Origin: an uncultured bacterium
GTDB taxonomy: Bacteria; Planctomycetota; Phycisphaerae; Sedimentisphaerales; Anaerobacaceae
DNA length: 28,151 nt
Assembly (NCBI GenBank): GCA_913009865.1
Contig: CAJVYK010000004.1
Coordinates: forward strand, 1-28,151
Reading direction: 5' to 3'
Shown: positions 23,758 through 28,151 of the stretch, one piece after another
Numbering within the stretch: position 1 is the stretch's first letter
How the letters are laid out: every line of letters starts with the position of its first letter
Made by a program: the position numbers and the translations under genes
Notes under the pieces: model-generated
The model's input: only the letters and a program-made list of their open reading frames with translations
Told to the model about the DNA's origin: nothing
Databases searched by the model: none

Positions 23758-23841
23758 TGCGAGCGAGAGGACTCGAACCTCCACGTCCCTAAGGACACAA
23801 GGACCTAAACCTTGCGCGTCTGCCAATTCCGCCACGCTCGC
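23758..23841 (-). tRNA. tRNA-Leu (anticodon UAG)
   Basis: An 84-nt class II tRNA. The acceptor stem is GCGAGCG/CGCTCGC, the anticodon stem CAAGG/CCTTG has loop TTTAGGT (anticodon TAG), there is a long variable arm (GTGTCCTTAGGGACGT region), and the T arm is GGAGG-TTCGAGT-CCTCT. The discriminator is A. CCA is not encoded. Confidence 0.95.
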
Positions 23842-23848
23842 ATATCCA

Positions 23849-23935
23849 AATCAAATATCAAAATGCAAAAATAAAAATTGTGGAGTCCCTCAGGGACGAC
23901 TTCATTAATTTTGATTTTTAATTTATGCCATAGGT
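23849..23935. repeat. Fold-back heptamer element with GTCCCTCAGGGAC core (copy B)
   Basis: A-rich heptamers (AAATCAA, ATATCAA, AATGCAA, AAATAAA) lead into AATTGTGG, the core GTCCCTCAGGGAC (23885-23897), GACTTC and a T-rich arm. It is nearly identical to 18863-18907. It lies between xseB and tRNA-Leu. Confidence 0.8.
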
Positions 23936-23939
23936 ATCT

Positions 23940-24164
23940 TTAATTTTTGATTTCTTCTTTGGCTATTGTTTCAATCCGTTTCTCAGCTTTCTGCAATATA
24001 CCTCGGCAGTGCTTAATCAAAGCCATCCCTCTTTCATACTGCTTGATGCTGTCCTGCAGTGCTGTTTGGCCGCCCTCTATTTTATCGACAATTTCGGTAA
24101 GCGCTTTGATAGCATCTTCAAAACTCAATTTGCCAACGTCATTTTTCTGCTTCGCATCCGCCAT
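23940..24164 (-). CDS. xseB: Exodeoxyribonuclease VII small subunit
   Basis: The small helical subunit of exonuclease VII, which with XseA degrades single-stranded DNA to oligonucleotides. It is 74 residues from the chosen ATG. The conserved core is SFEDAIKALTEIVDKIEGGQ and LQDSIKQYERGMALIKHCRG, with ILQKAEKRI after it. The open frame runs upstream to 24302, but those extra residues include repeated VKSVKSV units translated from the inverted repeat of the GxxExxY element, so they are not native. AGGA lies about 8 nt before ATG 24164. The GxxExxY unit separates it from xseA, its usual neighbour. Confidence 0.9.
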   Translation of the reverse strand: MADAKQKNDVGKLSFEDAIKALTEIVDKIEGGQTALQDSIKQYERGMALIKHCRGILQKAEKRIETIAKEEIKN

Positions 24165-24193
24165 TTCTTTTTCCTTTTCCTCTCTTTCTTTAG

Positions 24194-24221
24194 CCACTGA
24201 TTTCACTGATTTCACTGATTC
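24194..24221. repeat. Right array of GxxExxY unit 2
   Basis: Three 9-nt words of CACTGATTT type (CCACTGATTT, CACTGATTT, CACTGATTC). It is inverted relative to the array at 24629-24660 and imperfectly complementary to it. Confidence 0.85.
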
Positions 24222-24255
24222 AACTTTTAGTCTGTCTGCATTATTTGAGACTGAT

Positions 24256-24624
24256 CTACAAAACCATTCGTTTAACCTGAACAGAGGTACCAAAGTTAAC
24301 AATCAGGCCCACCTCAAGACCAGTGGCTTTGAGATAATTTAGCAGTTGGGCCTCAAATAAAGGGTTGTGTTTCTCAACCGCTTTGACTTCTACAACTACT
24401 TTATCGTCAACGACAATATCAGCGAAGTATTCCCCAACAATATGGCCATCGTACTTTACTTCTATAGGCTTTTCCGACCCCGCGAAGAGAGCTCTTTTTC
24501 TTAGCTCTATCACCAGTGAATTGTGATATATTTTTTCCAAAAAACCATAACCGAGCTTGTTATGAACAGTGTGTGCGGCATTGATGATTTGTCCTGTTAT
24601 TTCTTCGTGTTTATACTTATACAT
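24256..24624 (-). CDS. GxxExxY protein (PD-(D/E)XK nuclease-fold), copy 2
   Basis: A 122-residue paralogue of the gene at 706. The motif is GFLEKIY (G27, E30, Y33) and the nuclease-like core is D69 (YFADIVVDDK) followed by E79-V-K81 (VVVEVKA). The C-terminal LNYLKATGLEVGLIVNFG is almost the same as in copy 1, while the N-terminal half differs widely. All putative catalytic positions are intact, so selection for activity is likely. The ATG has no Shine-Dalgarno; the decamer array reads GATTAAGAATTATG into the start. No cargo gene accompanies it. Confidence 0.93.
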   Translation of the reverse strand: MYKYKHEEITGQIINAAHTVHNKLGYGFLEKIYHNSLVIELRKRALFAGSEKPIEVKYDGHIVGEYFADIVVDDKVVVEVKAVEKHNPLFEAQLLNYLKATGLEVGLIVNFGTSVQVKRMVL

Positions 24625-24628
24625 AATT

Positions 24629-24660
24629 CTTAATCTGTCTTAATCTGTGTTAATCTGTGG
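24629..24660. repeat. Left array of GxxExxY unit 2
   Basis: On the coding strand CCACAGATTAA, CACAGATTAA, GACAGATTAA: three words in 10-nt register, ending 4 nt before the ATG. Confidence 0.88.
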
Positions 24661-24697
24661 CTTTTTCCTTTTTTATTTTCTTGCCGCTAATTCTTTT

Positions 24698-26077
24698 TTA
24701 CTTTTTCGTCACCCTGCTTTCAATCAAATTTTCGCCTGCAAGTTCGGTAATTAGTAAATCTCCAATTTGGACATCCTCTAAATTTCTTACTAAAAGAGAG
24801 GTTTCTTTGTTGGTGGTAATGCTGTATCCCCGCTGCAGAACCGATTTGGGATTCAAAGCCGCCAGCCGATTCTCCTGGGCTGTAAGCTGCATCCGGCCTT
24901 TGTTAATGACAGTATTTATCGCTGTATTCGCCCTGCTCTTCAGATTATTCAATTCCAAAGTTTTATTTTTTAAGATTCTGTGCGGCTCAATCTTTCTGAC
25001 CTGTTCTTCGCCCGCATATAGCTTGTCCCGTGCGTTGGCCAGTATTTTTCTTATCGAATCGGACAGCTTCATGCCAAGTTCATCTAACTGCTGTTCTCTG
25101 TTATGAACCGGCGAGAACGGCTTTCTGAAAACCGCACTGGCCAAAACGGTTTCCAAATCCTGCTGTGCCAGTTTAACTCTCGATTTGATGTTACCTTCCA
25201 GCCGGCTTTGCATACCCGCCAACCGTCCCGTAACTTCCTGTATATCCGGCACGGCTGTAACGCCGGCTTTGGTCGGCGTTGACGCCCGTGCGTCGGCTGC
25301 CAAATCAGCGATGGTGGTATTAATCTCGTGGCCTACCGCGCTTATCACAGGTATTGCCGAATCGAAAATCGCCCTGGCCAAAACTTCTTCATTGAAAGCC
25401 CACAAATCCTCCAGCGACCCGCCGCCCCTGCCGACAATCAGAACGTCGAGCTTGAGTTTATTATTGCGTCTGTTTATATCCCGCAGGGCCGCTGCGATTT
25501 TTTCCGCTGCCCCTTCGCCCTGAACCGGTACAGGATACAGGAGCAATTCAGCGCAGGGCCAGCGGCTGTGAATACTGTCGGTTATATCATGCACCGCTGC
25601 GCCGGACTCGCTGGTTACTATCCCAATCTGCATCGGGTAGGGCGGCAGCGTTTTTTTGTGCACATCAGCAAAAAGACCCTGAGCTTCGAGCCGTTTGACC
25701 ATTTGCTCAAAAGCCAACTGCAGCGCACCCACGCCGGCCGGCTCGATTTTTTCAACCATAAACTGGTACCTGCCCTGCGGAACATAAACATCGACAGAGC
25801 CGGTTGCCAGAACCGCCAGTCCGTTTTCCACTTCGAATTTGACCCTGCTGAAACTGCTTTTCCACATAACACAGGGCAGTTTTGAAATTTCGTCTTTGAG
25901 TGAAAAATAGCGATGACCACTCTGGTGCGGTTTCCAGTCCGTTATCTGGCCTGTAATTGTCAGCCGACCGGGAAGATTATTTTCCAGAATCCCTTTGATT
26001 AGTGAATTGACCTGGCTGACCGTATATATTTTGGCCCTGTTTTGCGGCTGAAATAATCCTGCTGCCGAATTTTTCAT
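24698..26077 (-). CDS. xseA: Exodeoxyribonuclease VII large subunit
   Basis: The catalytic subunit of exonuclease VII, 459 residues. The N-terminal OB-fold (YTVSQVNSLIKGILENNLPG, then GHRYFSLKDE) binds single-stranded DNA. The central catalytic domain shows PQIGIVTSESGAAVHDI-type text (PMQIGIVTSESGAAVHDI), VGRGGGSLEDLWAFNEE, PVISAVGHEINTTIADLAAD and ARASTPTKAG, all diagnostic. A long coiled-coil C-terminal region follows, ending LQRGYSITTNKE. The start is ATG 26077; only a weak GGGG-type site is upstream. The stop is 37 nt before the inserted GxxExxY unit. Confidence 0.95.
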   Translation of the reverse strand: MKNSAAGLFQPQNRAKIYTVSQVNSLIKGILENNLPGRLTITGQITDWKPHQSGHRYFSLKDEISKLPCVMWKSSFSRVKFEVENGLAVLATGSVDVYVPQGRYQFMVEKIEPAGVGALQLAFEQMVKRLEAQGLFADVHKKTLPPYPMQIGIVTSESGAAVHDITDSIHSRWPCAELLLYPVPVQGEGAAEKIAAALRDINRRNNKLKLDVLIVGRGGGSLEDLWAFNEEVLARAIFDSAIPVISAVGHEINTTIADLAADARASTPTKAGVTAVPDIQEVTGRLAGMQSRLEGNIKSRVKLAQQDLETVLASAVFRKPFSPVHNREQQLDELGMKLSDSIRKILANARDKLYAGEEQVRKIEPHRILKNKTLELNNLKSRANTAINTVINKGRMQLTAQENRLAALNPKSVLQRGYSITTNKETSLLVRNLEDVQIGDLLITELAGENLIESRVTKK

Positions 26078-26131
26078 TGCTGCCGAAACCCCAAATCCAA
26101 TCTATAATTTCCAAACCTTCTTTTCAATGCC

Positions 26132-26173
26132 CAATAGTAAGCAGTAAACAGCCAATAATCAATAATCAATTTG
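26132..26173. repeat. Heptamer array upstream of xseA
   Basis: Six words in exact 7-nt register: CAATAGT, AAGCAGT, AAACAGC, CAATAAT, CAATAAT, CAATTTG. Confidence 0.8.
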
Positions 26174-26239
26174 TCCGGCTGAGTTATAATTTCCTTGATT
26201 TCAAGACTCTGTTTTGGTATATTGGAAGTGTGATGAAAA

Positions 26240-26265
26240 GGTGTGAAAGAAGGGTGTGAAAGAAG
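26240..26265 (+). repeat. Two perfect 13-bp tandem copies
   Basis: GGTGTGAAAGAAG twice, followed by a G-run. It lies 100 nt upstream of the C39 gene; the role is unknown. Confidence 0.7.
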
Positions 26266-26369
26266 GGGGGTTCTTGACTTTCCCGTTTATTATACAGCAA
26301 CCTCCATACACAACTATAACTCTGTGGTGGCGCTTCCGGCGCTAACTGTTAAACTGTTAAGGAGAAGAG

Positions 26370-27197
26370 ATGAACCCATGGCTTGAAACTATAGCTGTTA
26401 CGCTGGTAGCGGCGCTGGGCATCTGTCTGGGTAAGATATTTTCGCGTCTTCAAAAGCCCTATTGGGTATTCGGCTATTTTCTGCCACTTTCGCTTATCGC
26501 GATGTTGGTAATAGCCAGATTCAGCGATACGCTGCATTTCGCCCCGCTGTTCTCAGGGATAGTAGCAGGACGTGCAAAATTCGTCATTTTGTCCCTGGCC
26601 ATTACAATGGGCCTGACCGCTCCACTGTCGCGTCTGCCTCGTAAAGGTGAGAAGCTGATGGTTTGGGTCCTGATGGTTGTGTTTGTAGCTTGTTTTTCTG
26701 TTTCGCCTTTTCTTGTCCCCGCTTTAATTAAGGACCGTCTGTCGAATCTTAAAACAAGGGTCGATGCTAACGGTATCTGCTATCAGACCACAAATTATAC
26801 CTGTGCCCCGGCGGCGGCGGTGACGGCTTTGAGAAAGTTAGGCCTGCCTGCTTACGAAGGAGAGCTCGCTGTACTTTCTCACTCAAGTCCCGTATTAGGC
26901 ACTCTTCCCGGCTGTCTGAACACAGCCCTTCAGAATCGCTACGGCGCCGACGGCCTGAAAACTCAGTATCGACGCTTCGATTCGGTTGCCCAACTCAAAA
27001 ACGCCGGCATTACGTTGGTTGCGGTAAGGGATGCATTTCTGCTGGACCACTGTGTCGCTGTCCTTGAAGTCTCAGACCAGACGGTTACTATCGCTGACCC
27101 GGTTTGGGGCAGGCAGTTGATGTCAGTAAAGCAGTTCGAGAAAATCTGGCGATTTTCCGGCATTTCCCTGAAGCGAGATTCCACTCAAAGTATCTAG
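26370..27197 (+). CDS. Membrane-anchored C39-type cysteine peptidase-like protein
   Basis: A 275-residue protein. Four likely helices occupy about 5-22, 31-49, 58-85 and 96-120. A peptidase C39-like papain-fold domain follows, with Q139 (oxyanion), C145 in CYQTTNYTCAPAAAV, H227 (LLDHCVAVLEV) and D243 (IADPVWGR), the complete catalytic set. C39 peptidases usually cleave double-Gly leaders in bacteriocin ABC exporters, but here there is no ATPase domain and no leader-peptide gene in view, so the substrate is unknown. AAGGAG precedes the ATG. Its TAG stop lies in the inverted end of a 160-bp repeat element, so the original C-terminus may have been longer. Confidence 0.82.
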   Translation: MNPWLETIAVTLVAALGICLGKIFSRLQKPYWVFGYFLPLSLIAMLVIARFSDTLHFAPLFSGIVAGRAKFVILSLAITMGLTAPLSRLPRKGEKLMVWVLMVVFVACFSVSPFLVPALIKDRLSNLKTRVDANGICYQTTNYTCAPAAAVTALRKLGLPAYEGELAVLSHSSPVLGTLPGCLNTALQNRYGADGLKTQYRRFDSVAQLKNAGITLVAVRDAFLLDHCVAVLEVSDQTVTIADPVWGRQLMSVKQFEKIWRFSGISLKRDSTQSI

Positions 27198-27354
27198 AGC
27201 AGTTTAATTTTTCGTGTTCGCTTTATGCCTGTTGCGGCTTCGGCTGGCAGCATCAGAAATACTCACCCTACAACAAGTAGGGTTGCGTTTCCTTCTTTGC
27301 CAACCTCGTCCTCACGACGGCCTAAATGCGAACAGAAAATATTAAAATGCTCTA
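27195..27354. mobile_element. 160-bp MITE-like inverted-repeat element
   Basis: The ends TAGAGCA[G/T]TTTAAT...GTTCGC at 27195-27221 and the inverted copy at 27328-27354 match over 27 nt with a few differences. The interior contains smaller inverted repeats (ACCCTAC/GTAGGGT near 27268-27288, CGTC...GACG near 27308-27319). No credible protein. The left end supplies the stop codon of the C39 gene. It looks like a non-autonomous element or a structured repeat. Confidence 0.6.
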
Positions 27355-27540
27355 ATCCCGATTTATCCCGTGGGATTTCTTATTTGCATCCGAATTACAG
27401 ATTTTTTTCGCAAGCTGTGACATACTGCTGTCACACTACTAATAATAACATAGCCAAATCCTTTGGAATAGTGGATATTTCCTTCAAGCCGCCGAGGAAA
27501 AAACTAAGGCAACCAGAAATTCACAGGGGGCAGCAGTAAG
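27355..27540. other. Gene-free stretch with a 7-bp palindrome
   Basis: No gene is supportable. TGTGACA (27416-27422) and TGTCACA (27429-27435) form a 20-bp palindrome with a 6-nt centre. It could be an operator or small hairpin; nothing more can be read. Confidence 0.4.
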
Positions 27541-27544
27541 GCAT

Positions 27545-27587
27545 AAAAACCCAGCCGGGCTAACTCTCACGGGGGGGGTAGCCCGGC
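27545..27587 (-). terminator. Terminator-like hairpin downstream of the YhaM-like gene
   Basis: A perfect 9-bp stem GCCGGGCTA (27554-27562)/TAGCCCGGC (27579-27587) with a 16-nt loop that includes eight G (27571-27578). On the minus strand it is followed by TGGG and TTTTT. It is 190 nt past the stop of the minus-strand gene. Confidence 0.55.
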
Positions 27588-27626
27588 CGGACTGATTTCA
27601 AAGTCCCGCCACTTTCGTATCTATAG

Positions 27627-27749
27627 AAACTGAAAACTTAAAACCAAAAACTCAAAACTACAACTTAAAATTCAAAACTGGATTTCTTGGGCTATCACTT
27701 ATCTATCTTTAATTTTTAAGTTTTGGTTTTACACTTTCAGCTTTACGCC
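27627..27749. repeat. Fold-back heptamer array
   Basis: Eight A-rich words (AAACTGA, AAACTTA, AAACCAA, AAACTCA, AAACTAC, AACTTAA, AATTCAA, AACTGGA; 27627-27682), a 25-nt centre, then six T-rich words (TTTAATT, TTTAAGT, TTTGGTT, TTACACT, TTCAGCT, TTACGCC; 27708-27749). All are in 7-nt register. Confidence 0.8.
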
Positions 27750-27777
27750 TCCTTTTATCCGCGATACGCTTCCAGAT

Positions 27778-28151
27778 TTATTCGATGCGTTTTCTGTAAA
27801 GCCGGGTCTGCAGGGCTTTTTTCCAGCCCGTCCAGTTCGAATCGCCACCTTCATTATCAATCGCCGCTGTTACCTGGCTTATCTTGGCGTCCAAATCGTC
27901 AATATAGTTGACCATAAAGGCCTCAGGCGTTGCAGGCAGTTTCGGTGAGCCGAATTCGTATTGGCCGTGATGAGACAGGATAATATGCCCAAGAGCATCT
28001 AAAACCGGCTTATCGATTGGAGTTCCCTTTGCCGCCAGGGCATCGGCCTTTTGATGTATCATAAGCAGAGTTTTTACGATATGGCCGATTAGCTGGCCTG
28101 AATCGGTATATGAAAAAGCCATATCGTACGAAAGCTCTTCGGTTTTGCCGA
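27778..28151 (-). CDS. YhaM-like HD-domain 3'-5' exoribonuclease, 5'-truncated by the window
   Basis: The C-terminal ~124 residues of an HD-domain nuclease of the YhaM family, which trims RNA 3' ends. The reading frame continues past an internal ATG at 28122 to the window edge (GKTEELSYDMAFSYTDSGQLIGHI), as in family members, so 28122 is not the start. Visible parts are GHI of the HD helix, ALGHIILSHHGQYEFGSPKLPATPEAFMVNYIDDLDAK, which is diagnostic (second His pair and DD), and a basic tail ending RLYRKRIE. The N-terminal OB-fold expected upstream is outside the window. A terminator-like hairpin follows. Confidence 0.85.
   Translation of the reverse strand, partial: GKTEELSYDMAFSYTDSGQLIGHIVKTLLMIHQKADALAAKGTPIDKPVLDALGHIILSHHGQYEFGSPKLPATPEAFMVNYIDDLDAKISQVTAAIDNEGGDSNWTGWKKALQTRLYRKRIE

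Larger units (their letters stand above)
24194..24660 (-). mobile_element. GxxExxY insertion-like unit 2 (between xseA and xseB)
   Basis: A 467-bp unit bounded by imperfect inverted arrays. In gene orientation the left end (24629-24660) is CCACAGATTAA, CACAGATTAA, GACAGATTAA, and the right end (24194-24221) is the inverted CACTGATTT type. It contains only the GxxExxY gene, in the direction of xseAB. It has the same architecture as 658-2168 with divergent words, so the two are members of one class rather than recent copies. No transposase and no clear target duplication. Confidence 0.6.

Noticed and set aside
25328..25885. A 185-codon open frame antisense to xseA
   Set aside because: It lies wholly within the conserved xseA gene on the other strand and has no ribosome site or recognisable domain.
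26274..26293. TTGACT...TATTAT as a promoter for the C39 gene
   Set aside because: The hexamers are only 8 nt apart, far from the 16-19 nt required, and no better -10 is found at the right distance.
27416..27435. Palindrome TGTGACA-N6-TGTCACA as a CRP/FNR site
   Set aside because: The TGTGA and TCACA half-sites are 10 nt apart rather than 6, and no promoter or gene start is nearby.
27225..27539. A 104-codon open frame on the plus strand
   Set aside because: It starts inside the MITE-like element, runs through its hairpins, has no Shine-Dalgarno and a low-complexity, family-free translation.

Overview
The window looks like a chromosomal piece of a Planctomycetota bacterium, most like uncultured Phycisphaerae/Sedimentisphaerales. 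The grounds are an ECF sigma factor paired with a membrane anti-sigma-like protein carrying a WADVVKNV-type segment, a bacterial V/A-type ATPase operon, a DUF6485 Cys-rich protein and intergenic DNA packed with short repeats. This placement is by resemblance only; no marker gene settles it.

Layout. Positions 1-3519 (+): end of a small membrane ORF, leuD, a 1.5-kb insertion-like unit (GxxExxY nuclease-fold protein plus a HEPN-like protein, bounded by perfect 33-nt inverted repeats), leuB and a DUF6485 protein. 3728-5897 (-): ECF sigma factor and a membrane-anchored partner with a duplicated C-terminal module. 6067-7766 (-): HD-domain protein and purC, ending in a clear terminator. 7843-8115 (+): small cupin. 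8100-9323 (-): glutamate/aspartate-type SDF symporter. 9678-10046 (+): small four-helix membrane protein. 10246-19263 (-): complete nine-gene V-type ATPase operon in the order G/H-I-K-E-C-F-A-B-D, preceded by an ACT-domain malic enzyme (19404-20798). 21069-21968 (+): FHA-GAF protein with a good sigma-70 promoter. 21990-22777 (-): PEBP-like lipoprotein and a 3' remnant of an AzgA-type purine permease. 22915-23724 (+): BmrR-like MerR regulator behind a 19-bp-spacer MerR promoter. 23758-26077 (-): xseA, a second GxxExxY element, xseB and tRNA-Leu(UAG). 26370-27197 (+): membrane-anchored C39 peptidase-like protein. 27778 to the end (-): 5'-truncated YhaM-like HD exoribonuclease.

The functional blocks are leucine synthesis, purine synthesis, a rotary ATPase whose K subunit keeps the full set of known Na+ ligands, exonuclease VII, and an ECF signalling pair.

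The most unusual content is non-coding. (1) Two GxxExxY units, each framed by inverted arrays of about 10-nt words (CACGGATTAA; CACAGATTAA/CACTGATTT), sit co-directionally between the two genes of an operon: leuD|leuB and xseA|xseB. One carries a HEPN-like cargo gene. (2) Most intergenic spaces hold arrays with a strict 7-nt period but different word families. They resemble cyanobacterial short tandemly repeated repetitive sequences. Some fold back around a GTCCCTnAGGGAC core, and several run into stop codons or directly abut start codons. (3) A 160-bp MITE-like inverted-repeat element supplies the stop codon of the C39 gene.
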